Origin: Alphaproteobacteria bacterium
GTDB taxonomy: Bacteria > Pseudomonadota > Alphaproteobacteria > Geminicoccales > Geminicoccaceae
Length of the DNA stretch: 64,000 bases
Reading direction: 5' to 3'
Assembly (NCBI GenBank): GCA_027045875.1
Contig: JALUAG010000074.1
Coordinates: 62,001 to 126,000 of the forward strand
Under the pieces are notes generated by a model. The model made no database searches. It saw nothing but the letters and a program-made list of their open reading frames with translations, and was not told the DNA's origin. The position numbers were made by a program, and so were the translations under genes. The first letter of the stretch is position 1. Every line of letters starts with the position of its first letter. Shown piece after piece: positions 19,494 to 29,127 of this stretch.

Positions 19494-22007
19494 ATGGCGT
19501 CTTCGACGGTGCGACTCTCCTTGCCCGCCCCCGCGCTGAGCTGGCTCGTGGCCCTGCTGTGGCGGCTCGGCGGCCTCGCGCTCGTCGCCGGCGGCGTCTT
19601 CCTCGCCGTGGCCCTGGCCGGCTTCGATCCCGCCGATCCCTCCTTCAACAGTCTCGGCGAGGGCGCGCCCGCCAATCCCGCCGGTCTCGCGGGCGCCTAT
19701 CTGGCCGATGCCGTCTATCAGGTGGTGGGGCTGAGCGGCTGGCTGCTGCCCCTCGTCCTCTGCTCCTGGGGTCTGCGGCTCCTGCTCGCGAGCCCCCTGC
19801 GCTGGCCCTGGTTGCCCCTCGTCGCCCTGCCGCCGGCGCTCCTGGCCATTTCGGCCCTGCTCGCCTCCTTCCCGATCGGCGCCGATGGCGGATGGCCGTT
19901 CCGGGTCGGCCTCGGCGGCGTGGTCGGCGATTTCGTGCTCTGGCGCCTGCAGCCGCGACTCGGCGCCGAGGCCTATTTCTGGAGCACGCTGGCGGCGGCG
20001 GTGGTGCTCGGCACCACCGCGCTGGGCCTGCGCTGGCGCGAATCCTGGCGGGCCGCGGGCCGGGTCGGCAGCGCCTCCCTGTGGCTGGGCCGCCACGTGA
20101 GCCGGGCGGCGAGCTCGGCGGGCGAGGTTCCCGGCCGCATCCTCCGCCCCGGGCCGCGGCCCACCGATCCGCGCCCGCGCACGGTGGCCGAAGACGTCGA
20201 GGCGTTCGCCGAGGAGGAGGAGGTTCCGGACGCCCCCCGCCGCGGCCTGCTCGCCCGCATCACCGCCTGGCTGCAGCCGGAGGAGCGGGACATCGCGAGC
20301 GCGCCCCTCCGCCTGCGCCGACCGGCGCCGCCGATCGTCGATCCCGAAGCGGAGCCGGAAGCGCCCGCACCGACGCCGGAGAGCCGCCGGCCGGCCCGCA
20401 GGCCCGCCCGCCGGCGACGCGAGAAGCCGGTGCCGGAGGCGCCGCCGCCGGTGCCGGCCGAGAGGGACGGGCACGGCTTCGTGCTGCCCGGCCTCGACCT
20501 CCTCGCCGTCCCCCGCCACCATAAGCAGGTCGCCCTCACCAAGAACGCTCTCGCCGAGACCGCGCGCCGGCTGGAGAGCGTGCTCGACGATTTCGGCGTG
20601 CGGGGCGAGATCGTCGACGCCAAGCCGGGGCCCGTCGTCACCCTGTTCGAGCTCGAGCCGGCGCCGGGTACCCGTGCGCAGCGGGTCATCAACCTCGCCG
20701 ACGACATCGCCCGCAGCCTGTGCGCCCTGTCGGTCCGCGTGGCGACCATTCCGGGGCGCAACGTGATCGGCATCGAACTGCCCAATCCGCGGCGGGAGAC
20801 GGTCTACCTGCGCGAGCTCCTCGAAAGCGAGGTCTACCGGGAGACGGAGGCGCGGCTGCCGCTGGCCCTCGGCAAGGACATCGGCGGCGAGCCGGTGGTG
20901 GTGGATCTCGCCCGCATGCCGCATCTGCTGATCGCCGGCACCACCGGCGCCGGCAAGTCGGTGGCCATCAATGCCATGATCCTGTCGCTGCTCTACCGGC
21001 TGACCCCGGAGCAGTGCCGCATCATCCTGATCGATCCCAAGGTGATCGAACTCTCGGTCTACGAGGACATCCCGCATCTTCTGGCGCCGGTGGTGACCGA
21101 ACCCCACAAGGCGGTGGTGGCCCTCAAATGGGTGGTGCGGCAGATGGACGAGCGCTACCGCCTGATGTCGCACATGAACGTGCGCGACATCTTCTCCTAC
21201 AACCGCCGCCTGATGCAGGCCCGGGCGCGCGGCCAGCGCCTGACCCGGCGGGTGCGGGTGGGCTTCGAGGCGGGCACCGGCGCCCCCATCTTTGAGGAGC
21301 AGGAGATCGACATGACGCCGCTGCCGCTGATCGTGGTGGTGGTGGACGAGGTGGCCGATCTCATGCTCACCGCCGGCAAGGAGATCGAGGGCTGCATCCA
21401 GCGCCTGTCGCAGAAGGCGCGCGCCGCCGGCATCCATCTCGTGGTCGCCACCCAGCGCCCCTCGGTGGACGTGCTGACCGGCGTCATCAAGGCCAACCTG
21501 CCCTCGCGCATCAGCTTCCGGGTGAGCTCCAAGATCGACAGCCGCACCATCCTCAACGAGCCGGGCGCGGAGCAGCTCCTCGGCCAGGGCGATATGCTCT
21601 ATCTGATGCCCGGCGACCGCATCACCCGGATCCACGGTCCGCTGGTCACCGACCAGGAGGTCGAGGGGGTGGTGGCCCATCTCAAGGCCCAGGGCGAACC
21701 CGACTATCTCGAGGACATCACCAGCGAGGCGCCGCTCGATCCCGGACCCGCGGGGCCGGCCGCCAACGGCGAGGCGGGCGGCCAGGACGGGCTCTATGAA
21801 CAGGCGGTGCAGATCGTCGCCCGCGACGGCAAGGCCTCGACCAGCTATCTGCAGCGCAAGCTGTCGATCGGCTACAACACCGCGGCGCGGCTGATCGAGC
21901 GCATGGAGGCGGAGGGGCTGATCAGCGAGGCGGATCACGTCGGCCGCCGGCGCATCCTCATGAAGCGGGGCGACCTCGACGAGGCCGAAGGCGGCGACTA
22001 TCTCTAG
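19494..22007 (+). CDS. ftsK: DNA translocase FtsK
   Basis: Septum-anchored DNA motor that clears and aligns chromosome termini for XerCD recombination. The 837-aa product has four N-terminal membrane segments (about 15-190), a Pro/Arg/Glu-rich linker (about 200-330), the RecA-like motor with Walker A GTTGAGKS at 482-489 and Walker B VVVVDEVADLM, and a C-terminal winged-helix gamma domain (about 770-837). The ATG at 19494 places the first membrane segment correctly and has AGGA upstream. lolA follows after 3 bases. Confidence 0.98.
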   Translation: MASSTVRLSLPAPALSWLVALLWRLGGLALVAGGVFLAVALAGFDPADPSFNSLGEGAPANPAGLAGAYLADAVYQVVGLSGWLLPLVLCSWGLRLLLASPLRWPWLPLVALPPALLAISALLASFPIGADGGWPFRVGLGGVVGDFVLWRLQPRLGAEAYFWSTLAAAVVLGTTALGLRWRESWRAAGRVGSASLWLGRHVSRAASSAGEVPGRILRPGPRPTDPRPRTVAEDVEAFAEEEEVPDAPRRGLLARITAWLQPEERDIASAPLRLRRPAPPIVDPEAEPEAPAPTPESRRPARRPARRRREKPVPEAPPPVPAERDGHGFVLPGLDLLAVPRHHKQVALTKNALAETARRLESVLDDFGVRGEIVDAKPGPVVTLFELEPAPGTRAQRVINLADDIARSLCALSVRVATIPGRNVIGIELPNPRRETVYLRELLESEVYRETEARLPLALGKDIGGEPVVVDLARMPHLLIAGTTGAGKSVAINAMILSLLYRLTPEQCRIILIDPKVIELSVYEDIPHLLAPVVTEPHKAVVALKWVVRQMDERYRLMSHMNVRDIFSYNRRLMQARARGQRLTRRVRVGFEAGTGAPIFEEQEIDMTPLPLIVVVVDEVADLMLTAGKEIEGCIQRLSQKARAAGIHLVVATQRPSVDVLTGVIKANLPSRISFRVSSKIDSRTILNEPGAEQLLGQGDMLYLMPGDRITRIHGPLVTDQEVEGVVAHLKAQGEPDYLEDITSEAPLDPGPAGPAANGEAGGQDGLYEQAVQIVARDGKASTSYLQRKLSIGYNTAARLIERMEAEGLISEADHVGRRRILMKRGDLDEAEGGDYL

Positions 22008-22010
22008 CCC

Positions 22011-22646
22011 ATGCCCCATCGCCGCACCTTGCTTCTGCATCTGTCCGCCCTCGCGGGTCTCGGTCTGCTGGGCCGTGTCGGCGGCGCCCGCGCGCTGGTG
22101 CCGAGCCGGGGCGAGCTGCTCTCCGCCGTCACCGACTACCTCGAGGGGCTGCGCTATCTCGAGGCCCGCTTCAGCCAGATCGGGCCCTACGGCGATCTCG
22201 CCACCGGCACCGTCTATCTGTGGCGGCCGGGACGGCTGCGGATCGAGTACGATCCGCCGTCCGAGGTGCTGCTGCTGGCCACCGACTGGCGCCTCATCTT
22301 CTACGACGGCAGCATCGACCAGGTGACCACCATCCCGCTTGCGCAGACCCCGCTCGGTTTCCTCCTGGAGGAGAAGGTGGATCTCGAGAAGGAGGTGGAG
22401 GTGCGCGATCTGCGGGCGGGCGAGGACGAGATCACGCTCACCGTGGTGCGGCGGCAGGCGCCCGATCAGGGCAGCGTGACGCTCGTCTTCGCGCGCCGGC
22501 CGATGGAGCTGCGTCGCTGGACGGTGGTCGATCCCCAGGGCCTCGCCACCCGCGTCATCCTCGAGGGCATCCGCACCGACGTGCCCATCGATCCCGACCT
22601 CTTCCACTGGCGGGATCCGCGGATCTTCGGTTCGCCCTCGGACTGA
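22011..22646 (+). CDS. lolA: Outer-membrane lipoprotein carrier LolA
   Basis: Periplasmic chaperone that ferries lipoproteins from LolCDE to the outer membrane. The 211-aa product has an N-terminal signal sequence with an Arg-rich start (PHRRTLLLHLSALAGLGLLG) and the LolA beta-sheet core: EARFSQIGP, GTVYLWRPGRLRIEYDPP and VLLLATDWRLIFYD. ftsK-lolA adjacency is widespread in alphaproteobacteria. Four bases separate its stop from the convergent RidA gene. Confidence 0.93.
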   Translation: MPHRRTLLLHLSALAGLGLLGRVGGARALVPSRGELLSAVTDYLEGLRYLEARFSQIGPYGDLATGTVYLWRPGRLRIEYDPPSEVLLLATDWRLIFYDGSIDQVTTIPLAQTPLGFLLEEKVDLEKEVEVRDLRAGEDEITLTVVRRQAPDQGSVTLVFARRPMELRRWTVVDPQGLATRVILEGIRTDVPIDPDLFHWRDPRIFGSPSD

Positions 22647-22650
22647 TCCC

Positions 22651-23040
22651 TCAGACGACGGCGGTGGCCTCGATCTCGACGAGGGCCTCGGGTTCGACGA
22701 GGGCGTCCACGGCGACCAGGGTCATGGCCGGGAAGTACCGGCCGATGGTCTCCCGGTAGACCTCCCCGAGCGCCCGGCGGCTCTGCCGGTAGGCCTCGAT
22801 GTCGGTGACGTACCAGGTGAGGCGGACGAGATGTTCGGGGCCGCCGCCCGCCTCCGCCAGCACGGCCAGGACGTTGGCGAGGGCCTGGCGGGTCTGGGCC
22901 ACGAGATCGGCGCCGGGAAAGCGCCCCTCGGCGTCCCAGCCGACCTGGCCGGCGACGAACACCATGCGCCCCTCGGCGGCGATACCGTTGGCGTAGCCCC
23001 TGGGTGCCGGCCAGTGCGGCGGCTGGAGGATGCGCCGCAT
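22651..23040 (-). CDS. RidA-family protein lacking the canonical arginine
   Basis: A 129-aa RidA/YjgF-fold protein. Family positions visible are [15 protein letters not shown] and [10 protein letters not shown]. In imine-hydrolysing RidA the segment before the last strands reads P-A-R-[ST] with the catalytic Arg; here it is PAMT, so the Arg is missing and the usual imine deaminase activity is doubtful. It is the last gene of the MarR-controlled operon and shares one base with the upstream ligase stop (TGATG). Confidence 0.85.
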   Translation of the reverse strand: MRRILQPPHWPAPRGYANGIAAEGRMVFVAGQVGWDAEGRFPGADLVAQTRQALANVLAVLAEAGGGPEHLVRLTWYVTDIEAYRQSRRALGEVYRETIGRYFPAMTLVAVDALVEPEALVEIEATAVV

Positions 23041-24665
23041 CACGCCTCCTCCCGCGCCAGCTCCCGCAGCCGGTAGCGCTGCAGCTTGCCGGTCGCGGTC
23101 TTCGGCAGCTCGGGGAGGAAGACGACGGCCCGCGGATACTTGTAGGGGGCGATGGTGGCCTTGACGTGGTCCTGGAGCTCCCTGGCGAGCTCCGACCCCG
23201 GCCGGTAGCCCGGCGCGAGCACCACGAAGGCCTTGACGATCTGCCCGCGCTCGGGATCGGGGGCGCCGACGACCCCGCATTCGGCGACCGCCGGATGGCC
23301 GAGCAGCGCCACCTCCACCTCCGGCCCGGCGATGTTGTAGCCGGCGGAGACGATCATGTCGTCGGAACGGGCCCGGAAGAAGAAGTAGCCGTCCTCGTCC
23401 CGGACGTAGGTATCGCCGGTGATGTTCCAACCCCGCTGCACGTAGTCCCGCTGACGGGGATCGGCCAGGTAGCGACAGCCCGTCGGCCCCTTGACCGCGA
23501 GCCTGCCGGGCACGCCGGGCGGGCACTCCTCGAGGTTATCGTCGAGCACGGTCGCGACGTAGCCGGGCACCGGCCGGCCGGTGGCACCGGGGCGGATCTC
23601 GTCGTCGGCGGCGGAGATGAAGATGTGGATCATCTCGGTGGCGCCGATGCCGTCGATGAGGCGGATGCCGGTGGCCTCGCGGAAGGCCTCCCAGGTGGGC
23701 TTCGGCAGGGCCTCGCCGGCCGAGACGCAGCGCCGCAGGCTGCCGAGATCGTGCGTGTCTGAAAGCCCCAGGAGCGCCCGGTAGGCGGTGGGAGCGGTGA
23801 ACAGGCAGCGTACGCGGTAGCGCTCGATGGCCTCCGCCAGCCGCGGCGGGCTTCCCTGTTCGAGGAGCAGGGTGGAAGCCCCGATCCGGAGCGGGAAGCA
23901 CAGCAGCCCCCCGAGCCCGAAGGTGAACCCCAGGGGCGGGCTGCCCGAGAACAGATCCTCCGGCTCGCCGCGCAGGATGTGGCGGGCGAAGCTGTCGCAC
24001 ATGGCCAGCACGTCGCGATGGAAGTGGACGCAGGCCTTGGGCACGCCGGTGGTGCCGGAGGTGAAGGCGAGCAACGCCGGATCGTCGGCCGCCGTGGGAC
24101 AGGGCGTGAAGTCGTCCGTCTTGCGTGCGATCCGGGCTTCGAGCCCGTCCGCCGCCTCGGTGGCGAAGTAGACGATGCGGGAGAGGGAGGGCACCCGCCC
24201 GCGGCAGCCCTCGACTTCCGCCGCCAGACGGGCGTCGCACAGGGCGTGGCGGATCTCCGCCTTGCGCACCACCTTCTCGAGCTCGCCCGCCCGCAGCAGC
24301 GGCATGGTCGTCACCGCCACCGCGCCGGCCCGCATCACCGCCAGCCAGCAGGCGGCGAGCCAGGGCGTGTTGGGGCCGTGCAGCAGCACCCGGTTGCCCG
24401 GCACCACCCCCATCTCCTCGGTCAGCAGGCGGGCGATGCGGTTCACCCTGGACAGGGTCTCGCCGTAGCTCCAGCTCGTCTCCGGCGAGCGCAGGCAGGG
24501 ACGTTCGCCGTCGCCCTCCGCCACCCTGCGGTCGAGGAGCTCCACCCCACAGTTGAGACGCGCGGGATAGCGGAGCTCCGGCAGCGTGAACAGCAGCTCG
24601 GGCCACTCCTCGGGCGGCGGCAGATTGTCCCGCACGAACCCGTCGACATGGGCCGTTTCCGCCAT
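23040..24665 (-). CDS. Acyl/aryl-CoA ligase, 2-aminobenzoate- or benzoate-CoA ligase type
   Basis: AMP-forming ligase of 541 aa that activates a carboxylic acid to its CoA thioester. The ATP-binding P-loop [10 protein letters not shown] is at 191-200; [12 protein letters not shown], the hinge region [20 protein letters not shown] and the catalytic lysine K527 in TATGKLQR are all present. The sequence most resembles benzoate and 2-aminobenzoate-CoA ligases. Neighbours (acyl-CoA dehydrogenase, enoyl-CoA hydratase, RidA, MarR) match 2-aminobenzoate gene clusters. The substrate is inferred from context. Confidence 0.88.
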   Translation of the reverse strand: MAETAHVDGFVRDNLPPPEEWPELLFTLPELRYPARLNCGVELLDRRVAEGDGERPCLRSPETSWSYGETLSRVNRIARLLTEEMGVVPGNRVLLHGPNTPWLAACWLAVMRAGAVAVTTMPLLRAGELEKVVRKAEIRHALCDARLAAEVEGCRGRVPSLSRIVYFATEAADGLEARIARKTDDFTPCPTAADDPALLAFTSGTTGVPKACVHFHRDVLAMCDSFARHILRGEPEDLFSGSPPLGFTFGLGGLLCFPLRIGASTLLLEQGSPPRLAEAIERYRVRCLFTAPTAYRALLGLSDTHDLGSLRRCVSAGEALPKPTWEAFREATGIRLIDGIGATEMIHIFISAADDEIRPGATGRPVPGYVATVLDDNLEECPPGVPGRLAVKGPTGCRYLADPRQRDYVQRGWNITGDTYVRDEDGYFFFRARSDDMIVSAGYNIAGPEVEVALLGHPAVAECGVVGAPDPERGQIVKAFVVLAPGYRPGSELARELQDHVKATIAPYKYPRAVVFLPELPKTATGKLQRYRLRELAREEA

Positions 24666-24682
24666 CTCCCTTCTCCCCGCCT

Positions 24683-25867
24683 TCAGCCTGCCGTCTTCAG
24701 GAGCTGCCGGGCGATGACCACCCGCTGGATCTCGGATGCCCCCTCGTAGATCCTGAGCGCCCGGATCTCGCGATAGAGCTCCTCCACCCGGCTCCCGAGC
24801 GTGACCCCGAGCCCGCCCCAGATCTGCACCGCCTCGTCGATCACCCGCTGCGCCGCCTCGGTGGCAAAGAGCTTCGCCATGCTGGCCTCGCGGGAGATGC
24901 GCGGCGTGCCGCGGTCCTTCTCCCAGGCCGCCCGGTAGACCAGGAGCGCCGCGGCGTCGATCGCCGTCGCCATGTCGGCGAGCTTGGCCTGCACCATCTG
25001 CAGATCGCCGAGCGGCGCCCCGAACAGCCGCCGCTCGCGGGCGCGGACGAGAGCCGCGTCGAGCGCGGCGCGCGCCATGCCGAGGGCCGCCGCACCGACC
25101 GTGGGACGGAACACGTCGAGGGTCGCCATCGCCACCTCGAACCCCTGCCCGGGCTCGCCCACCAGCCGGTCGGCGGGTACCCGGCAGCCGCGCAACCCCA
25201 GCCGTGCCAGGGGATGCGGCGCCATGGTGGCGATGCGCTCGGCGATCTCGAGCCCGGGGGTGTCGGCCTCCACCAGGAAGGCCGAAAGACCGCGGTGGCC
25301 GGGGCCTTCGCCGGTGCGGGCGAAGACGATGTAGTGGTCGGCGATGCCGCCGTTGCTGATCCAGGTCTTCTCGCCCTCGATCACGAACCCGTCGCCGTCG
25401 CGGGTGGCGGTGGTGGCGACGGCCGCCACGTCCGATCCCGCCTCGGGTTCGGAGAGGGCGAAGGCGGCGATGCGCTCGCCCCGCGCCACCGCCGGCAGGG
25501 CGCGGCTCCGGAGGTCCTCGCCGCCGAACAGGCTCACCGGGCCGCTGCCCAGGCCCTGCATGGCGAAGGCGAAATCGGCCAGCGCCGAGTGGCGGGCCAG
25601 CGTCTCGCGGACGAGGCACAGGCTGCGCACCTCGAGCTCCCGGCCGGCGCCGCCCCACGCCGCCGGTACGCAATGGCGCAACCAGCCGTCCGCCCCCAGC
25701 CGCACGACCAGCTCCCGGCAGAGGGCGTCGGCGGCGGTGGCCTCGAGGCTCGCCGGCCGCGCCGCGAGCAGGTCGCGGTTGGCCGCGCACCAGGCCTCGA
25801 GGGCCTCCGCCAGGCGACGGTGCCGGTCCTCGAAGAAGGGCCAGTCGAGGAACCCGCGATCGCCCAT
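24683..25867 (-). CDS. Acyl-CoA dehydrogenase family protein
   Basis: FAD-dependent dehydrogenase of 394 aa that introduces a double bond beside a CoA thioester. [12 protein letters not shown] and [14 protein letters not shown] are the acyl-CoA dehydrogenase signatures, and E375 ([11 protein letters not shown]) is the catalytic base. The ATG at 25867 shares one base with the stop of the hydratase gene (TGATG); a longer frame upstream is not dehydrogenase-like. It probably acts on ring-cleaved or ring-reduced CoA intermediates of the operon's substrate. Confidence 0.93.
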   Translation of the reverse strand: MGDRGFLDWPFFEDRHRRLAEALEAWCAANRDLLAARPASLEATAADALCRELVVRLGADGWLRHCVPAAWGGAGRELEVRSLCLVRETLARHSALADFAFAMQGLGSGPVSLFGGEDLRSRALPAVARGERIAAFALSEPEAGSDVAAVATTATRDGDGFVIEGEKTWISNGGIADHYIVFARTGEGPGHRGLSAFLVEADTPGLEIAERIATMAPHPLARLGLRGCRVPADRLVGEPGQGFEVAMATLDVFRPTVGAAALGMARAALDAALVRARERRLFGAPLGDLQMVQAKLADMATAIDAAALLVYRAAWEKDRGTPRISREASMAKLFATEAAQRVIDEAVQIWGGLGVTLGSRVEELYREIRALRIYEGASEIQRVVIARQLLKTAG

Positions 25868-26676
25868 CAGTCGCCCTCGAACCGCGGCCGCCGCTTGGCG
25901 ACGAAGGCCTCGTAGGCGCGCCGGAAATCCCGCGTCGCCATGCAGATGGCCTGGGCCTGGGCCTCGGCCTCCACCGCCTCCTCGATGCCCATCGCCCACT
26001 CCTGGTGAAGCTGGGTCTTGGTGATGCCGTGGGCGAAGGTGGGTCCGTCGGCGAGCTGCCGCGCGAACGCCCGTGCCTCGGCCAGCAGCGCCGACGGCTC
26101 GACGAGGCGGTTGAAGAAGCCCCAGCGTTCGGCCTCCTCGCCCTCCATCGCACGGCCGGTGAACAGGAGCTCGGCCGCCCGGCCCTGGCCGACGATGCGG
26201 GGCAGGATGGCGCAGGCCCCCATGTCGCAGCCGGCGAGCCCCACCCGGGTGAACAGGAACGCCACCCGGCTGCGGGCGGTGCCGAAGCGGATGTCGCTGG
26301 CCATGGCCAGAATGGCCCCGGCGCCGGCGCAGACCCCGTCCACGGCGGCGATCACGGGCTGCGGGCAGCGCCGCATGGCCACCACCAGATCCCCGGTCAT
26401 GCGCGTGAACGCAAGGAGGCCCGGCAGGTCGCGCTCGGTCAGGGGGCCGATGATCTCGTGGACGTCGCCGCCCGAACAGAAATTCTCCTCGGCGCCGGTC
26501 AGCACCACCGCCTTGATGTCGGGGTCGGTGCGCAGGTCGCGGAAGAAGTCCCGCAGCTCGGCGTAGGAATCGAAGGTGAGCGGGTTCTTGCGGGCGGGCC
26601 GGTCGAGGGTGACGGTCGCCACCTTCCCCTCCACCTCCAGGCGGAAGCGGCGGGCCTCGCGATCACGCCGTGCCAC
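25867..26676 (-). CDS. Enoyl-CoA hydratase/isomerase family protein
   Basis: Crotonase-fold protein of 269 aa. The oxyanion-hole segments are [12 protein letters not shown] and [22 protein letters not shown], and the catalytic region follows with [22 protein letters not shown]. The C-terminal helices with [18 protein letters not shown] are typical. The combination of GLAGCDMGA and [18 protein letters not shown] is common in hydratases of aromatic-CoA clusters. The gene overlaps marR by 14 bases and the dehydrogenase gene by 1 base, so it is part of one operon. Confidence 0.92.
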   Translation of the reverse strand: MARRDREARRFRLEVEGKVATVTLDRPARKNPLTFDSYAELRDFFRDLRTDPDIKAVVLTGAEENFCSGGDVHEIIGPLTERDLPGLLAFTRMTGDLVVAMRRCPQPVIAAVDGVCAGAGAILAMASDIRFGTARSRVAFLFTRVGLAGCDMGACAILPRIVGQGRAAELLFTGRAMEGEEAERWGFFNRLVEPSALLAEARAFARQLADGPTFAHGITKTQLHQEWAMGIEEAVEAEAQAQAICMATRDFRRAYEAFVAKRRPRFEGD

Positions 26677-27157
26677 GGTCGTCCGTCCCCTGCATGGCCG
26701 CCGCCTTGACCCTCGCGAGGAGGGCCGACAGCGCGCGTCGTTCCTCGGGGCCGAGATCGCCCAGCAGCTCGGTGACCCAGCGGCCGTGCACCACCGCCAT
26801 GCGTCCGAACAGGGCGAGCCCGTCGGCGGTGAGACGGACCCGTTGCAGGCGCCGGTCGTCCGGATCGCTCTCCCGCACGACGAGCCCCTCCTCGACCAGC
26901 CGGCGGACGAGGCCGGTGACGTTGCCGTTGGTGACCATCAGCCGCCGCGACAGTTCGCCCATGGTCAGCCCGTCACGGCTCTTCGCGAGCTGCGCCATGA
27001 GATCGAACCGGGCGAGGGAGCAGCCGAAGCGCTGGCGCATGCGCTGGGCCAGCTCGCGCTCGATGGCCGTCGTGGTGCCGAGCAGCCGCAGCCACAGCCG
27101 CAGCAGCTCGGCGGTACGCTCGTCGTGCGGTGAACTCGTGATCTCGGCCTCGGTCAT
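26663..27157 (-). CDS. MarR-family transcriptional regulator
   Basis: A 164-aa winged-helix regulator, first gene of the CoA-ester operon. The DNA-binding core is [30 protein letters not shown] followed by the wing [14 protein letters not shown] (quoted here in parts: [40 protein letters not shown]). MarR proteins of aromatic-catabolic clusters typically repress and are released by the CoA-ester product. A candidate operator lies about 82-93 bases upstream. It overlaps the hydratase gene by 14 bases. Confidence 0.93.
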   Translation of the reverse strand: MTEAEITSSPHDERTAELLRLWLRLLGTTTAIERELAQRMRQRFGCSLARFDLMAQLAKSRDGLTMGELSRRLMVTNGNVTGLVRRLVEEGLVVRESDPDDRRLQRVRLTADGLALFGRMAVVHGRWVTELLGDLGPEERRALSALLARVKAAAMQGTDDRGTA

Positions 27158-27238
27158 GTTCCCACCTGCTCGACCTCGCGGAATCGTGCCGCCGACCCTC
27201 CGTGGCGCCCGCCCGGTCGCCGGCCCGGAGGAGATTGC

Positions 27239-27250
27239 TTTACATCTAAA
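27239..27250. promoter_or_regulatory. Candidate MarR operator
   Basis: The only AT-rich stretch in the 158-base gap 27158-27315 holds tttacatctaaa, an inverted repeat with TTTA/TAAA arms; read on the minus strand, TTTAGATGTAAA. Sites of this look occur upstream of MarR-controlled catabolic operons. Its position upstream of marR suggests autorepression. No footprint evidence is available here. Confidence 0.45.
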
Positions 27251-27315
27251 CTACCTGCGCCCGGGAGCCCCGTAAAGGGGCCGGGAAACGCGCCGCGCCG
27301 CCCCGGCGGCGCCCT

Positions 27316-28077
27316 TCACTGGCAGACGTTGTAGCGGAGTATGCCGTATTCCTCGCCCGAGTCGGGATCCCGGGCCACTTCCAGCTCGTGGCACGCGTCC
27401 GCCGGCGGCGGGTCGGACTCGGTATAGAGCTCGGGATTGGGCGTGCCGAGGAGCTCGACCTGCGCATCGCCCAGCGGATCGTAGCGGATCGGGAGGCCGC
27501 CCCGATCGGAGCCGACGCAGCGCCAGACGCGCCCGGCGGCATCACGCAGCACGATGTCGATCACGCCGAAGGACAGCTTGCGCGCGATCAGCACCACCGC
27601 AGGACGGGCCGAGCTCGCGTTCACGCAGCCGCGGATGGCGGGCATCATCTCCGGCAGTCGCGCCGCCCAGTCGAAGGCGGGCCGGCGCTTGCGCGGTTCG
27701 GGACGGTCGGCCGGTCGGTCCGGCGCCGGCACCTCCGCCGCCGGGGGCTCGGCGGGCGGCGGCTCCACCACCGGCAGCAGGCGCAGGAGATCGCCGCGGA
27801 TCCATCCGGTGAAGCCGCCCGCCGGATCGCGCACCCGATACCAGACGTAGGGACCCCGCCGCTCGCTGCCCAGGATCTCCACCTCCTGGCCGCCCATCGC
27901 CTTGCCGACGATGTTGCCGCTGCGGACCTCGGGGGTCGCGCGCACGTTGACGCGGCTGCCCGGCGCCACGGTCACGAGCGCCCTGCCGACCGCTTCCGGT
28001 TCCTGCCCGTGGCCGAGGGGGACGAAGGCCGCAACCCAAAGGAGTGCCGCGAACAGCGGCGGAAACAGGCGACGCAT
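27316..28077 (-). CDS. Secreted SH3-domain protein
   Basis: A 253-aa exported protein. A signal peptide (about 1-25) is followed by a bacterial SH3 domain (about 32-100; SRVNVRATPEVRSGNIVGK, VWYRVRD, GWIRGDLLRLL), a Pro/Glu/Ala linker with PPAEPPAAEVPAPDRP, and a C-terminal domain of about 115 residues with four cysteines (GCVNAS, WRCVGSD, DACHELE, final NVCQ), likely disulphide-bonded. The ATG at 28077 has GGGAGAAAGGG upstream. The C-terminal domain is not recognised. A cell-wall or periplasmic role is a guess from the SH3 domain. Confidence 0.8.
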   Translation of the reverse strand: MRRLFPPLFAALLWVAAFVPLGHGQEPEAVGRALVTVAPGSRVNVRATPEVRSGNIVGKAMGGQEVEILGSERRGPYVWYRVRDPAGGFTGWIRGDLLRLLPVVEPPPAEPPAAEVPAPDRPADRPEPRKRRPAFDWAARLPEMMPAIRGCVNASSARPAVVLIARKLSFGVIDIVLRDAAGRVWRCVGSDRGGLPIRYDPLGDAQVELLGTPNPELYTESDPPPADACHELEVARDPDSGEEYGILRYNVCQ

Positions 28078-28182
28078 CCCTTTCTCCCGCTGGACCACCG
28101 GTCGACGGCCGAGGCCCGGCCTTCCGGCCCCTCACATATCCGCTACCCGGAATCTTCGCAATCGGCCCGTCCCGTACAACCG

Positions 28183-29127
28183 TCAGACGACACGGTGGAG
28201 GAGCGGCCGCCCGTCGGCCAGGCGCCGGCAGTTCTCCACCGCGACCTCGAGACTGCGCGCGACGGTGCCGGTGGTGAACCAGGCGATGTGCGGCGCGCAG
28301 ACGACGGTCTCCATCGCCAGCAGCGGGTGGTCCGGGGCGACCGGCTCCTCGGCGAAGACATCGAGGCCGGCGGCCGCGATTCGCCCGCTGTCGAGGTTCC
28401 GCAGCAGTGCCGCCTCATCCACGAGCCCGCCGCGGGCGGTGTTGATCAAGATGGCTCCGGGGCGCATGGCGGCCATCGCCCGCCCGTCGAGCCAGCCCGC
28501 GGTCTCCGGCGTGAGCGGCAGGTGCAAGGAGAGGATCTCCGCCCGCGCCAGCAGTTCCCCCTTTTCGCACCAGCGCCAGGGAACGTCCTCATGGCGGTGG
28601 CGGGCGGTGTAGATCACCTCGGCGCCCATCGCATCCAGGACCGGCGCCAGCAGGCGCGGCACCGCCCCCATCCCGGCGAGCCCCACCGTGCGCCCGGCGA
28701 GCTCGCCGAGTTCGCCCTCGAGCGACAGCGGCCAGTCCCACCCCTCGCCGCGCCGGGTCAGGCTGTCGAAGACCACCAGCCGGCGCAGGCAGGCCAGCAT
28801 CAGCAACAGGGTCATCTCGGCCACCGCGCGGCTGTTGGTGCCCGGCATGTTGCACACGGCGATGCCGCGGGCGGCCGCCGCCTCGAGGTCGATGGTGTTG
28901 ACCCCGACCCCGATCTTCTGCACGAGGCGCAGCCGCGGCGCCGCCGCGAGATGGTCCGCGGTCACCGGCGTCAGCACGTGCCACAGCACCTCGGTATCGG
29001 CCAGCAGGCGACGGAAGCCCGCCTCGTCCCCGCCGTCGCAGACGGCGACCTCGAGGCCCTCGGCACCGAGTTCCGCGAAGCGCCGCCGCAGCCAGTCGCC
29101 GCATCGGTAATGAAACAGCACCTTCAC
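28183..29127 (-). CDS. D-2-hydroxyacid dehydrogenase family protein
   Basis: NAD(P)-dependent dehydrogenase of 314 aa that interconverts 2-hydroxy and 2-oxo acids. The active-site triad is visible: R in NTARGGLVDE, E in FAEEPVAP and H in CAPHIAWFT. The cofactor loop is GLAGMGAVPRLL, where the third Gly of GxGxxG is replaced by Pro, so cofactor preference may differ. The start is a GTG in a GTGA overlap with the enolase-like gene. It is the last gene of a four-gene coupled operon, so it probably handles the same carbon skeleton. Confidence 0.88.
   Translation of the reverse strand: MKVLFHYRCGDWLRRRFAELGAEGLEVAVCDGGDEAGFRRLLADTEVLWHVLTPVTADHLAAAPRLRLVQKIGVGVNTIDLEAAAARGIAVCNMPGTNSRAVAEMTLLLMLACLRRLVVFDSLTRRGEGWDWPLSLEGELGELAGRTVGLAGMGAVPRLLAPVLDAMGAEVIYTARHRHEDVPWRWCEKGELLARAEILSLHLPLTPETAGWLDGRAMAAMRPGAILINTARGGLVDEAALLRNLDSGRIAAAGLDVFAEEPVAPDHPLLAMETVVCAPHIAWFTTGTVARSLEVAVENCRRLADGRPLLHRVV

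Noticed and set aside
19374-22607. Open frame of over 1000 codons opposite ftsK-lolA
   Set aside because: Antisense shadow of ftsK caused by high third-position GC; composition is His/Arg/Gly/Asp-rich and no family motif is seen.
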